A stretch of 54,366 bases of DNA from Helicobacter salomonis (GTDB lineage: Bacteria > Campylobacterota > Campylobacteria > Campylobacterales > Helicobacteraceae). Shown here one piece after another: positions 39,165 to 47,659 of this stretch. Where the stretch lies: positions 1 to 54,366 of the forward strand of contig NZ_JAERIS010000008.1 in NCBI RefSeq assembly GCF_017979425.1, written 5' to 3'. Both the position numbers and the translations under genes were made by a program. Below the pieces are notes generated by a model. It did not search any database, was not told the origin of the DNA, and was given only the letters and a program-made list of their open reading frames with translations. The number at the start of each line of letters is the position of its first letter. The first letter of the stretch is position 1.

Positions 39165-39350
39165 ATGGAAGATAATTTTGAGCAGGCGTTGCAATCCCAC
39201 CTTCAAGAGGTACTGGCCTGCCAAAAGCGCAAGGGTGTGGGGTCATGTTTGCAGTGTGGTGTCGTGCTTACATGCAAGCAGCGCCAAGCCTATGTCCAGA
39301 GTGTTTACATGAGCATGAACAAAGGGCAGCAGGGCAGTTTCGAGTTTTAG
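39165..39350 (+). CDS. Small Cys-containing protein
   Basis: Predicted 61 aa, with AGGAG five bases before the ATG and 8 bp after the fbp stop, so it is very likely translated. Cys residues occur at ACQKR, SCLQCGVVLTC: a CxxC plus a third Cys six residues on, which could bind zinc. No signal peptide. I do not recognise a family. It ends just before the outer-membrane protein gene (start 39359). Confidence 0.7.
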   Translation: MEDNFEQALQSHLQEVLACQKRKGVGSCLQCGVVLTCKQRQAYVQSVYMSMNKGQQGSFEF

Positions 39351-39358
39351 GAGAGCGC

Positions 39359-40024
39359 ATGAATTGTCGGTTATTGAGAGCTGTTGTCGTATTAGTTGGT
39401 CTAACAGGAGGGCTTCATGCAGAAAAAGATGGATTTTACGCGAGCACGGGGTTTCAATACAGCCTGGTTAAAACAACCATCACGGGGAGTTTTGGAGTTC
39501 CAGAAGGTTGGGGCATTAGTGCAGGGCAGAGCAATATGTATGGTTTGACACTCCAGGGTGGCTATAAGTATTTCTTTGGGAAAGGGGAAAGGCGTAATGG
39601 CGTGCGGGGCTATGCGTTCTACAGCTATGGCTATGATAACCCCACTTTTAATGGCATTCGTCTTAATAATAATGTCTATGGTGTGGGTGCAGACTACCTC
39701 TTTGATTTCCTAGACAATGTGCGCATCCAAGCGGGCTTTTTTATAGGGTTGGGCTTTGCAGGGAGCTCATGGAGCACCAACCGAGCGGATGCTTTTAAGG
39801 CCCTATTGCGTTACCCCAACACCGCTATGAACACCAGTTACTTCCAAGTTCCCATGCAATGGGGTTTGCGCGTGAACATGCACAAGCATCATGGGTTTGA
39901 AATGGGGGTAAAAATCCCTTTGGTGCGCAATTACTATTTTAAGACCCTCGTGAATGGAGGTGTGAGCGGTCTCACTTTCCAGAGAAGTGCGGTCTTTTTT
40001 ACCCACTATGTCTATAATTTTTAG
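39359..40024 (+). CDS. Hop-like outer-membrane protein
   Basis: Predicted 221 aa with a signal peptide (~1-19, ending GLHA). The mature start EKDGFYASTGFQYS is typical of Helicobacter outer-membrane proteins of the Hop/Hor families. Alternating aromatic beta-strands and a C-terminal Phe (YVYNF) indicate a beta-barrel inserted by BAM. ATG 39359 has AGGAGA upstream; the frame extends earlier over the small Cys gene and is not used. No homopolymer tract at the 5' end, so no sign of phase variation. Short for a Hop; nearer to Hor/Hom-size proteins. Confidence 0.88.
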   Translation: MNCRLLRAVVVLVGLTGGLHAEKDGFYASTGFQYSLVKTTITGSFGVPEGWGISAGQSNMYGLTLQGGYKYFFGKGERRNGVRGYAFYSYGYDNPTFNGIRLNNNVYGVGADYLFDFLDNVRIQAGFFIGLGFAGSSWSTNRADAFKALLRYPNTAMNTSYFQVPMQWGLRVNMHKHHGFEMGVKIPLVRNYYFKTLVNGGVSGLTFQRSAVFFTHYVYNF

Positions 40025-40100
40025 AGATGGGCATGCCTCTTGCTTGGCTTTAGTAAGCGCGGTAATTTTTAGACATTCCATAAGTGATTAAGGGGCTATT

Positions 40101-41117
40101 GTGGTAGATGTGCATGCGAGGCGCTGGCGGGCGTTTAAAGACAACAGACGGGCGTTGTGGGCACTCATTATTTTCATCGTTCTCTTTGTGCTCTGCTTAG
40201 GGGCGGAATTGTGGGTGAATGACAAGCCCCTATTTATCTATAAAGACCACAAAGCCTACTTCCCTATTTTTAAAGATTATCCAGAAACCACCTTTGGGGG
40301 GGATTTTTACACCAGCGCGGATTACAACGATCCTTATGTCAAAAATCATTTGCTCAAAGATGCTTTTGTGATCCGCCCCCTCATTCCCTATTCCTATGAC
40401 ACTATTGTGATGGATTTAAAGCAGAGCGCACCCACGCCCCCTAGCTGGGAACATTGGCTGGGCACAGATGATCAAGCCCGCGATGTGTTGGCGAGATTAG
40501 TCTATGGGTATCGGGTTTCCATTCTCTTTGCACTCTTGCTGAGTGCCTTTAGCGTGGTGGTGGGGGTGGCTGTGGGGGCATTGCAGGGCTATTATGGCGG
40601 ACTCTTAGACCTCTTGGGGCAACGCTTCATTGAGATTTGGAGTGGGATTCCCATGCTCTTTTTGCTCATCATTCTCTCTAGCATGTTCACCCCCAGCTTT
40701 TGGTGGCTTTTACTCTTGGTACTAGCCTTTTCTTGGATGGGTTTAGCCCAAGTGGTGCGCACAGAGTTTTTAAGAGGGCGCAACATGGACTATGTCAGGG
40801 CTTCTTATGCGCTAGGGGTAAGCGATGCGCGCGTGATCTTTTACCACATCTTACCCAATGCGATGGTGGCCACTACAACCTATATCCCCTTTATCATGGC
40901 TGGGAGTATCGGAGCGTTGGCGAGCCTCGATTTCTTGGGTTTTGGCATGCCCATTGGGAGCGCGTCCTTAGGAGAGCTTTTAGAGCAGGGCAAAAACAAT
41001 CTCTACGCCCCGCATTTGGCCCTTGTAGGCTTTTTTGCCATCGCGCTATTGTTATCCATCTTGGTTTTCATTGGGGAAGGAGTGAGAGATGCCTTTGATG
41101 CCACCAACTTCAAATAA
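40101..41117 (+). CDS. yejE: Peptide ABC transporter permease, YejE type
   Basis: Predicted 338 aa. One N-terminal transmembrane helix, then a large periplasmic loop (~45-130) containing NDKPLFIYKDHKAYFPIFKD and GGDFYTSADYNDPYVK, then five helices with the EAA loop ASYALGVSDARVIFYHILPN. This is the pattern of YejE (microcin C/oligopeptide importer) rather than DppC, which has a shorter loop. GTG 40101 is used, with AAGGGG six bases upstream. The ATPase follows with a 29 base overlap. The binding protein and YejB are not next to it. Confidence 0.88.
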   Translation: MVDVHARRWRAFKDNRRALWALIIFIVLFVLCLGAELWVNDKPLFIYKDHKAYFPIFKDYPETTFGGDFYTSADYNDPYVKNHLLKDAFVIRPLIPYSYDTIVMDLKQSAPTPPSWEHWLGTDDQARDVLARLVYGYRVSILFALLLSAFSVVVGVAVGALQGYYGGLLDLLGQRFIEIWSGIPMLFLLIILSSMFTPSFWWLLLLVLAFSWMGLAQVVRTEFLRGRNMDYVRASYALGVSDARVIFYHILPNAMVATTTYIPFIMAGSIGALASLDFLGFGMPIGSASLGELLEQGKNNLYAPHLALVGFFAIALLLSILVFIGEGVRDAFDATNFK

Positions 41118-42678
41118 ACCTTTGCTACGCCTAGATCGCGTGCATGCAAAGGTGGGAGAAGATTTTTTGCTCAAAGACATTAATTTGAGCGTAGAGCCAG
41201 GGCAGAGGGTAGCCTTAGTGGGGGAGAGTGGGAGCGGGAAGAGTTCACTTGCCCGCCTCATTTTGCAGCTTGTGCCCTTTGTGCGCCCTTTAAGCGGGAA
41301 AGTTCTCTTTGAAAATACCGACCTGCTCACCCTCAAACCCACTGCCCTGCGCAATATTCGGGGCAAGGATATCGCCTACATCGCCCAAGAGCCCCTAAGT
41401 GCGCTCAACCCCCTACACAAGATCAAAACCCAAATTACCGAGAGTTTGCGCCTACATAAAACCTATCCCAAACAAGAATTTACTACGCGTCTTGAGGAAG
41501 TGATGAATCAGGTAGGCTTAGGGCTGGATTTGTTAGAACGCTACCCCTACCAACTTAGCGGGGGGCAAAACCAGCGTGTGGCGATTGCCATGAGCATTAT
41601 CAACCGCCCCAAACTTCTAATTTGCGACGAGCCCACCACTGCCCTAGACGCGCAAGTGCAATTACAAATTTTAGAACTACTCAAAACTCTAAGCGTGCAA
41701 AACCAAATGGCGATCTTGCTTATCAGCCATGATCTAGGCGCGGTGCAATGGTTAGCTGAGTATGTTTATGTCTTGCAAGGGGGGCAATTATGCGAGCATA
41801 ACGATCTCAATACCCTATTTACCTGCCCTACTCATCCCACCACCCAAATGCTCTTAGAAGCCCGCCACCTGCTACGCAAAAAAAGCTTAGAACAAGGGGA
41901 AGAAACCCTAAGATTGCAAAATTTTGGAGTGCATTATGTGCAAAAACGCTTTTTGGGAGCTCATAAGGTGCGCGTTGCTATCCAGGGGGTGAATTTAAAC
42001 CTGCATGCTAGGCAGACTCTAGGGATCATCGGAGAGTCTGGCAGTGGAAAAAGCTCGCTAGCTTTAGGAATTTTAAAACTCATCGCCTCCGTGGGCGAGC
42101 AATTTGTGCTAGGCCAAAGCGTGCACCAGCTCAATCGCAAGACCTTTAAACCTTTTAGAAAATCTCTACAAATGGTATTTCAAAATCCCTATGCCTCGCT
42201 AAATCCACGCTGGAGCGTGCAAGAGATTTTGCTAGAAGCCTTTCATGGGGCAGGCATTAAGGGGAGTGTGGAGGTGGCCCAAAAGAGTTTAGAGGCGGTG
42301 GGCTTGGAAGCCAAACATTTAACATACTACCCCTTTGAGCTCAGTGGTGGGCAACGCCAGAGGGTAGCCATCGCGCGTGCGATTATTGTGCACCCGCAGG
42401 TGGTTGTGATGGATGAACCTACTTCCGCACTGGACAAGAGTATGCAAAAGGTGGTATTGGGCTTGCTACTAGAGCTACAAGAAAAGCTTAATCTGAGCTA
42501 TCTGTTTATCAGTCATGATTTAGATGTAATTGAAAGCATTTGCGACTCTGTTTTGGTAGTAGAAAAGGGGCAGGTGATAGAGAGTGGGAGTGTGGCGGAT
42601 GTCTTTAATGCGCCAAAACATCCTTATACTAAGAGACTTTTAGAAACGCGGCTTGACTTTTTAGATAAGTCCTGCTAA
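41089..42678 (+). CDS. yejF: Dual-domain peptide ABC transporter ATPase, YejF type
   Basis: Predicted 529 aa with two ABC domains in one chain. First: Walker A GESGSGKSS, signature LSGGQNQR, Walker B LLICDEPT. Second (~from residue 275): GESGSGKSS, LSGGQRQR, VVVMDEPTSALD. Both are complete, so both sites may hydrolyse ATP. ATG 41089 lies inside the yejE end with AGGAG six bases upstream. The stop codon overlaps the -10 box of the tRNA-Gly gene. It powers peptide uptake with YejE and a YejB/YejA encoded elsewhere. Confidence 0.9.
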   Translation: MPLMPPTSNKPLLRLDRVHAKVGEDFLLKDINLSVEPGQRVALVGESGSGKSSLARLILQLVPFVRPLSGKVLFENTDLLTLKPTALRNIRGKDIAYIAQEPLSALNPLHKIKTQITESLRLHKTYPKQEFTTRLEEVMNQVGLGLDLLERYPYQLSGGQNQRVAIAMSIINRPKLLICDEPTTALDAQVQLQILELLKTLSVQNQMAILLISHDLGAVQWLAEYVYVLQGGQLCEHNDLNTLFTCPTHPTTQMLLEARHLLRKKSLEQGEETLRLQNFGVHYVQKRFLGAHKVRVAIQGVNLNLHARQTLGIIGESGSGKSSLALGILKLIASVGEQFVLGQSVHQLNRKTFKPFRKSLQMVFQNPYASLNPRWSVQEILLEAFHGAGIKGSVEVAQKSLEAVGLEAKHLTYYPFELSGGQRQRVAIARAIIVHPQVVVMDEPTSALDKSMQKVVLGLLLELQEKLNLSYLFISHDLDVIESICDSVLVVEKGQVIESGSVADVFNAPKHPYTKRLLETRLDFLDKSC

Positions 42679-42681
42679 AAT
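42676..42681 (+). promoter_or_regulatory. Extended -10 box for the tRNA-Gly/trl unit
   Basis: TGCTAAAAT (TAAAAT at 42676-42681 with the TGn extension) overlaps the yejF stop codon and ends 10 bases before the mature tRNA-Gly 5' end. Confidence 0.5.
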
Positions 42682-42691
42682 TGCGGTTTTT

Positions 42692-42766
42692 GCGGGAATA
42701 GCTCAGTGGTAGAGCACGACCTTGCCAAGGTCGGGGCCGCGGGTTCGATCCCCGTTTCCCGCTCCA
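42692..42766 (+). tRNA. tRNA-Gly (GCC)
   Basis: 75 nt cloverleaf with encoded CCA. Acceptor GCGGGAA pairs with TTCCCGC; D arm GCTC/GAGC; anticodon loop TTGCCAA gives GCC; T loop TTCGATC. It is followed 24 bp later by the trl lipoprotein gene, and the two are probably co-transcribed. Confidence 0.97.
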
Positions 42767-42790
42767 TTTTTGATTTTAGAGAGGCAATTG

Positions 42791-43102
42791 ATGTTGCGTG
42801 TGGCTAAGCTTGCGGGTGTGGGTGCGTGCGCGGGAATTTTGATGGCGGGTTGTGCGTCGCCTTTTCCTGTGGGTAACCTTTTTACAGGTGTTAAGCTTCC
42901 AGTTTCAGGCAATGGTGAATCTGGATCTAAAACCGGTGAAGCCAGTTGCGGTAGTATCCTTGGCCTCTTCGCTTTCGGTGATTGTTCTGTAGAAAAAGCG
43001 GCTAAAGAAGGTGGCATTAAAACCATTAAGTCAGTGGATCGTAAAGTTTTCAATGTAATTGGGCTTTATGGCCACTACACGACTATTGTAAAGGGCGATT
43101 AA
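42791..43102 (+). CDS. trl: TRL-like lipoprotein encoded beside tRNA-Gly
   Basis: Predicted 103 aa. The signal peptide ends with LMAGC (lipobox), giving a lipidated N-terminal Cys at residue ~21. The mature part contains the TRL-family pattern: GESGSKTGEASCGSILGLFA, GDCSVEKAAKEGGI and a VDRKVFNVIG ending. In H. pylori the trl gene is reported to be transcribed with tRNA-Gly; the same arrangement is seen here. ATG 42791 has AGAGG upstream. Function unknown; two extra Cys in the mature part may form a disulfide. A weak hairpin at 43112-43132 follows. Confidence 0.85.
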   Translation: MLRVAKLAGVGACAGILMAGCASPFPVGNLFTGVKLPVSGNGESGSKTGEASCGSILGLFAFGDCSVEKAAKEGGIKTIKSVDRKVFNVIGLYGHYTTIVKGD

Positions 43103-43111
43103 ACACCCTTT

Positions 43112-43132
43112 AAACACCGTTGCAACGGCGTT
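43112..43132 (+). terminator. Weak hairpin after trl
   Basis: AAACACCG and CGGCGTTT can pair (one mismatch) around a TTGCAA loop, followed by only three T. It contains the perfect palindrome CCGTTGCAACGG at 43117-43128. It lies between trl and tRNA-Leu and may end the trl transcript or be an RNA-processing site. Confidence 0.35.
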
Positions 43133-43137
43133 TGCAC

Positions 43138-43224
43138 GCCCAGGTGGTGGAATAGGTAGACACAAGGGACTTAAAATCCCTCGGTAGCAATACCGTGCCG
43201 GTTCAAGTCCGGCTTTGGGCACCA
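43138..43224 (+). tRNA. tRNA-Leu (TAA)
   Basis: 87 nt with a long variable arm and encoded CCA. Acceptor GCCCAGG pairs with CTTTGGGC region; anticodon loop CTTAAAA gives TAA; T arm GCCGGTTCAAGTCCGGC. Confidence 0.96.
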
Positions 43225-43225
43225 T

Positions 43226-43300
43226 GGCGACATAGCCAAGTGGTAAGGCATGGGTCTGCAAAACCTTGATTCCCCGGTTCGAATCCGGGTGTCGCCTCCA
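43226..43300 (+). tRNA. tRNA-Cys (GCA)
   Basis: 75 nt with encoded CCA, one base after tRNA-Leu. Acceptor GGCGACA pairs with TGTCGCC; anticodon loop CTGCAAA gives GCA; T loop TTCGAAT. Confidence 0.97.
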
Positions 43301-43330
43301 GATTTACCACGCTAATTTTTGCATTTGTCG

Positions 43331-43418
43331 CGGGAGATGGCTGAGTGGTTGAAAGCGGCGGTCTTGAAAACCGTTGAGGGTCACACCTCCGGGGGTTCGA
43401 ATCCCTCTCTCCCGGCCA
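43331..43418 (+). tRNA. tRNA-Ser (TGA)
   Basis: 88 nt with a long variable arm and encoded CCA. Acceptor CGGGAGA pairs with TCTCCCG; anticodon loop CTTGAAA gives TGA; T loop TTCGAAT. It ends 20 bp before the antiporter gene. Confidence 0.96.
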
Positions 43419-43438
43419 GCTTCTATTGATAGGCATCC

Positions 43439-44947
43439 ATGGGTCATTCCGTCCTTAGTCTCTCTGTTCCCCTGTTTGTTATTTTCATGGTAATCTTTAC
43501 TAAACGCGTCGCACTCTCGCTTTTCAGTGGCATGGTGCTGAGCGCACTGCTCATGACAAATGGGCATTTGTGGGATATTGTCCTCTACATTTACCACAAA
43601 ATTGGTGCTGTTTTTTATCACACCACGCCCCAGGGCGTGCAAGCGAATTTGAACAGTCTATTCGTCTTTGGTTTTCTAATTATCCTAGGTATTTTAAGCC
43701 AGATTATCGCTGCCTCTGGGGCGATCAATTCCTTTGTGCAACGGGCTAGAACCTATGTTAAAAGCGCGCGCCAATCAGAGGGTATCGCCCTCTTTGCGGG
43801 CCTAGTAATTTTTATTGATGACTATTTTAATGCGCTCATTGTGGGCCAAATTAGCAAGTCTCTCAACGATGCCCATCAAAGTAGTCGGGAGCGTTTGGCT
43901 TATATCATCGACTCCACCTCTGCGCCCGTGTGCTTACTAGTGCCCATCTCTAGTTGGGGGGCTTATATCGTGGGGGTGATGCAAAATGAGGGTTCACCCT
44001 TGCTCAAAGATAGCTTTGCACTGCTCTTGAGTAGTATTGGATGCAATTACTACGCATGGTTTGCCATTTTCGCCGTGTTTTTGACCATTGTGTGGCAAAT
44101 TAACTTGCCTGCCATGCAGAAATATCAAAATGTTGGTGTAAAAGATTTTCAAAAGTTTGATCTAGCAAAGCGCACGCAAAATGCCCCCATCTCCGTATTA
44201 CTCCTGAGTATCATCACACTCATCATGAGCATTACAACCCTGATTATCTACACGGGATATAGTGCCAGCGATCACAAGGATTTATTGAGCATTTTTCAAA
44301 ATACAGACACCGCCTTTGCCCTCTTTTTTGGTGGTCTTTTTTCTCTAGGATCTGGGGCGATCTTGGCATATCGATATTTACCCAAAAAAGCTTTTCCTTC
44401 CCTCTTCATCAAGGGTTTTAAGAGTATGATTGGGGCAATCTGGGTTTTAATCTTGGCGTGGGCTATTGGGCCGATGATTCGCGATGATTTACAAACAGGA
44501 CTGTATTTAGCTAGTTTAATCCAGCATTTTCAAGGGGTGTTTTTGCTCATGCCCTTGCTTTTATTTCTCATCTCAGGTTTCATCGCTTTTAGCACGGGTA
44601 CAAGTTGGGGAGCGTTTGCGATCATGTTGCCCATTGGAGCAGGAATGGTGAGTGTGGTGGGGGGGGATATTGTGCTGGTTGTTGCCGCAATCTTGAGCGG
44701 AGCGGTTTATGGCGATCACGCCTCCCCTATTTCTGACACAACCATTCTCTCTGCTACTGGGGCTGGTTGCTCTGTGCAGAGTCATTTTTTAACCCAGTTG
44801 CCCTATGCCACTCTCACAGCCGGATGTGCGATGATAGCCTTCTTGGTGGCCTCACTCACTCTCTCCAAAGCAATAGGGTTTTTAGTAGGTTTGGGATTGC
44901 TCATGGGACTTTTCTATTTTCTCAGGTGCGCCCACTCCACGCGTTAA
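43439..44947 (+). CDS. NhaC-family Na+/H+ antiporter-like membrane protein
   Basis: Predicted 502 aa with about eleven transmembrane helices. Conserved NhaC features are FGFLIILGILSQIIAASG, the acidic helix VIFIDDYFNALIVG, DSTSAPVCLLVPISSWGAY, and FSTGTSWGAFAIMLPIG with GDHASPISDTTILSATGAG. It likely exchanges Na+ and protons across the inner membrane; NhaC relatives in epsilonproteobacteria have also been annotated as amino-acid/organic-acid antiporters, so substrate is unproven. The ATG at 43439 has no good ribosome site. A G8 run at 44659-44666 encodes Gly residues in the last third. H. pylori has a similar protein (about HP0946). Confidence 0.85.
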   Translation: MGHSVLSLSVPLFVIFMVIFTKRVALSLFSGMVLSALLMTNGHLWDIVLYIYHKIGAVFYHTTPQGVQANLNSLFVFGFLIILGILSQIIAASGAINSFVQRARTYVKSARQSEGIALFAGLVIFIDDYFNALIVGQISKSLNDAHQSSRERLAYIIDSTSAPVCLLVPISSWGAYIVGVMQNEGSPLLKDSFALLLSSIGCNYYAWFAIFAVFLTIVWQINLPAMQKYQNVGVKDFQKFDLAKRTQNAPISVLLLSIITLIMSITTLIIYTGYSASDHKDLLSIFQNTDTAFALFFGGLFSLGSGAILAYRYLPKKAFPSLFIKGFKSMIGAIWVLILAWAIGPMIRDDLQTGLYLASLIQHFQGVFLLMPLLLFLISGFIAFSTGTSWGAFAIMLPIGAGMVSVVGGDIVLVVAAILSGAVYGDHASPISDTTILSATGAGCSVQSHFLTQLPYATLTAGCAMIAFLVASLTLSKAIGFLVGLGLLMGLFYFLRCAHSTR

Positions 44948-44974
44948 ATAACTTCCTACGCACACGATTTGGAA

Positions 44975-44987
44975 TTACAATTTGTAA
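44975..44987. promoter_or_regulatory. Perfect 13 bp palindrome upstream of the adh cassette
   Basis: TTACAATTTGTAA is TTACAA and TTGTAA around a central T, 104 bp before the adh ATG in the 143 bp gap after the antiporter gene. It is a candidate operator; the regulator is unknown. The rest of the gap is AT-rich and holds likely promoter sequence (GATACAAC, AATATAAC) before AAGGAG. Confidence 0.45.
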
Positions 44988-45090
44988 CGACAAGCGGGTA
45001 TTTTTTTCGCTTGGCAATCTTTGTTTACTGATAGTGTTAACTAGACTAGATACAACATTTTCACATTGGGAATATAACTAAGGAGCGATT

Positions 45091-46137
45091 ATGAGCAAAA
45101 AGATGAAGGCCGCGGTGGTCAAACAATTTGGAGGTCCCCTCTTTGTAGAAGAAGTAGATGTCCCAAAAGTTGGAGAGGGGGGTGTGCTGGTCAAGATTGA
45201 GGCGTGTGGGGTCTGCCATACCGATCTGCATGCTATAGATGGAGATTGGCCCGTTAAACCAAAATTGCCTCTCATCCCCGGGCATGAAGGTGTGGGTTAT
45301 GTGGTAGAGGTAGGCAAGGGTGTCAAGCATATTAAGGAAGGCGATGCGGTGGGCATTCCCTGGCTTTATAGCGCATGCGGGCATTGCACCCACTGTATGG
45401 CTGGCTGGGAGACTCTGTGTGAAAAACAAGACAATGCGGGGTATTCTGTCAATGGTGGGTATGCGGAATACGCTTTGGCTGACGCTAACTATGTTGGTGT
45501 GCTCAAAAAAGACACTAACTTTTTAAACATCGCTCCCATTTTGTGCGCTGGGGTTACGGTGTATAAGGGACTTAAAATGACAGACACCAAGCCCGGGCAG
45601 TGGGTTACCATCTCTGGCATTGGCGGACTGGGGCATTTAGCCGTGCAATATGCCAAAGCGATGGGCTTGAATGTAGCTGCGGTGGATGTTTCTGATGACA
45701 AGCTAGAGTTAGCCAAAAAATACGGGGCTAGCGTGGTGGCTAATGCTAAAGATCTAGGCGAACAGGGCACGATTGATAAAATCGTAAAAGAAACAGAAGG
45801 GGGCACACATGGGGTTTTGGTAACCGCTGTGCACCCTGTAGCCTTTAAACAAGCTCTGGGTTTTGTGCGCCGTGGGGGGACCGTGGCGATGAATGGGCTA
45901 CCTCCGGGTGATTTTCCCGTGAATATCTTTAATCTCATTTTAAATGGTATCACTCTGCGTGGCTCCATTGTGGGCACACGCTTAGATCTGCAAGAAGCCA
46001 TTAACTTTGCTGAGGAACAGAAGGTCAAAGCCCATGTGGCTCCTGCCAAGCTTGAAGACATCAATGCCATTTTTGATCGCATGAAAAAAGGCGCGATCGA
46101 TGGGCGTATGGTGCTAGATTTTCGCCATGGACATTAA
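45091..46137 (+). CDS. adhP: Zinc-dependent alcohol dehydrogenase (AdhP/AdhA type)
   Basis: Predicted 348 aa medium-chain dehydrogenase. Catalytic zinc ligands: Cys in [11 protein letters not shown], His in PGHEGVG; structural-zinc cysteines in [18 protein letters not shown]. The NAD site is [16 protein letters not shown], followed by VDVSDDKL, where Asp favours NAD over NADP. It would oxidise ethanol or other short primary alcohols, or reduce aldehydes. ATG 45091 has AAGGAG six bases upstream. The stop (46137) is 16 bp before the aldehyde dehydrogenase start. This is a different subfamily from the H. pylori cinnamyl-alcohol dehydrogenase HP1104. Confidence 0.94.
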   Translation: MSKKMKAAVVKQFGGPLFVEEVDVPKVGEGGVLVKIEACGVCHTDLHAIDGDWPVKPKLPLIPGHEGVGYVVEVGKGVKHIKEGDAVGIPWLYSACGHCTHCMAGWETLCEKQDNAGYSVNGGYAEYALADANYVGVLKKDTNFLNIAPILCAGVTVYKGLKMTDTKPGQWVTISGIGGLGHLAVQYAKAMGLNVAAVDVSDDKLELAKKYGASVVANAKDLGEQGTIDKIVKETEGGTHGVLVTAVHPVAFKQALGFVRRGGTVAMNGLPPGDFPVNIFNLILNGITLRGSIVGTRLDLQEAINFAEEQKVKAHVAPAKLEDINAIFDRMKKGAIDGRMVLDFRHGH

Positions 46138-46153
46138 TTTAAGGAGAAGATGT

Positions 46154-47659
46154 ATGAGTATTTACAAAGACAGTAAGCAAATTTTCAAGCCCCGTTATGA
46201 AAACTACATTGGCGGGGAGTGGGTCAAACCTGTAAAGGGACAATACAAATCCAATAAGAGCCCCATCGATGGAGAAGTGCTCTGTGAAGTGCCCCTATCC
46301 TCTGCGGAGGACATTGAAAAGGCTTTGGATGCCGCCCACAAGGCTAAGGACGCATGGGCAGCCACCCCTGTGGATGCTAGGGCACGCGTGTTATTCCAGA
46401 TTGCTGATAGAATGGAAGCCAACTTAGAAAAGCTTGCGTATGCGGAAACTTGGGACAATGGCAAACCCATTAGAGAGACACTGAACGCGGATATTCCCCT
46501 AGCCATTGATCATTTCCGCTATTTTGCCAGCTGTATCCGTGCCCAAGAGGGAGGTATTAGCGACATCAATCCGGAACTCGTGGCCTACCATTTTCACGAA
46601 CCTTTGGGTGTAGTGGGGCAGATTATCCCTTGGAACTTCCCCTTGTTGATGGCCGCTTGGAAGTTTGCCCCTGCTCTAGCTGCAGGCAATGCTTTGGTGC
46701 TCAAACCCGCTTCAGCCACGCCCGCTAGTCTGTTGGTGCTTTTAGAGATTGTTGGGGATTTGCTCCCCGCTGGGGTAGTCAATGTAGTCAATGGGAGCGG
46801 AGGGCAGATTGGCAAACATCTCGCCACCAGCCCCAAAATTTCCAAAGTCGCTTTCACCGGCTCGACAGCTGTAGGAAGGCAGATCATGCAATTTGCTACC
46901 GAAAATATCATCCCCTGCACGCTTGAGCTGGGGGGCAAGAGTCCCAATATTTTCTTCCCGGATATTTACGAGCACGAAGATGCGTTTTTAGACAAGGCCA
47001 TTGAGGGCTTGGTGCTCTTTGCACTCAATCAAGGGGAGGTGTGCACCTGCCCCTCGCGCGCTTTAGTGCATGAAAAGATCTATGACTCTTTTATTCAAAA
47101 GGTCTTAGAACGGGTCAAAGCGATCAAAGTGGGTAATCCGCTCGAGCTAGACACCATGATGGGTGCACAAGTGGATGAAAACCAAGTTAACACTATCTTA
47201 AACTATATGCAAGTGGCCAAAGAGGAGGGTGCAGAGTGCCTCATTGGTGGGGGTAAAAACCACATCAAGGGGCTAGAAAATGGTTGTTACATCCAGCCCA
47301 CCATCTACAAGGGGCATAATAAAATGCGCATCTTCCAAGAAGAGATTTTTGGCCCCGTCTTAGCCCTGACTACCTTTAAAGATGAAAAAGAAGCTTTAGA
47401 AATTGCTAATGATACCATGTTTGGCTTGGGCGCAGCGGTGTGGACAAGGGACATCAACCGCGCTTATCATTTTGGGCGCGCGATCAAAGCCGGGCGTGTG
47501 TGGACTAACTGCTACCACCTCTATCCCGCCCACGCCGCCTTTGGGGGTTATAAGCAAAGTGGAATTGGGCGCGAGGGGCATAAAATGATGCTCGAACACT
47601 ACCAACAGACTAAAAATATTTTGGTCAGCTACAGCCCCAATAAGCTAGGATTCTTCTAA
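46154..47659 (+). CDS. NAD(P)-dependent aldehyde dehydrogenase
   Basis: Predicted 501 aa ALDH, class of AldA/AldB-type acetaldehyde dehydrogenases. [19 protein letters not shown] is the coenzyme site, FTGSTAVG the Gly loop, ELGGKSPNI contains the general base Glu, and [14 protein letters not shown] holds the catalytic Cys (the second Cys of VCTC). ATG 46154 has AAGGAG upstream; an ATG nine codons earlier lies in adh. It turns the aldehyde made by the adjacent alcohol dehydrogenase into an acid. The stop overlaps the DUF779 start (TAATG). Confidence 0.95.
   Translation: MSIYKDSKQIFKPRYENYIGGEWVKPVKGQYKSNKSPIDGEVLCEVPLSSAEDIEKALDAAHKAKDAWAATPVDARARVLFQIADRMEANLEKLAYAETWDNGKPIRETLNADIPLAIDHFRYFASCIRAQEGGISDINPELVAYHFHEPLGVVGQIIPWNFPLLMAAWKFAPALAAGNALVLKPASATPASLLVLLEIVGDLLPAGVVNVVNGSGGQIGKHLATSPKISKVAFTGSTAVGRQIMQFATENIIPCTLELGGKSPNIFFPDIYEHEDAFLDKAIEGLVLFALNQGEVCTCPSRALVHEKIYDSFIQKVLERVKAIKVGNPLELDTMMGAQVDENQVNTILNYMQVAKEEGAECLIGGGKNHIKGLENGCYIQPTIYKGHNKMRIFQEEIFGPVLALTTFKDEKEALEIANDTMFGLGAAVWTRDINRAYHFGRAIKAGRVWTNCYHLYPAHAAFGGYKQSGIGREGHKMMLEHYQQTKNILVSYSPNKLGFF

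Noticed and set aside
39359-40024. Phase-variable outer-membrane protein
   Set aside because: There is no dinucleotide or homopolymer tract in the signal region, and the frame is intact.
42703-43642. Several minus-strand open frames running across the tRNA genes (including peptides with GERDSNP or RTRG-like text)
   Set aside because: They are reverse translations of tRNA sequences and the trl gene, a well-known source of false proteins. The tRNAs and trl explain the region.
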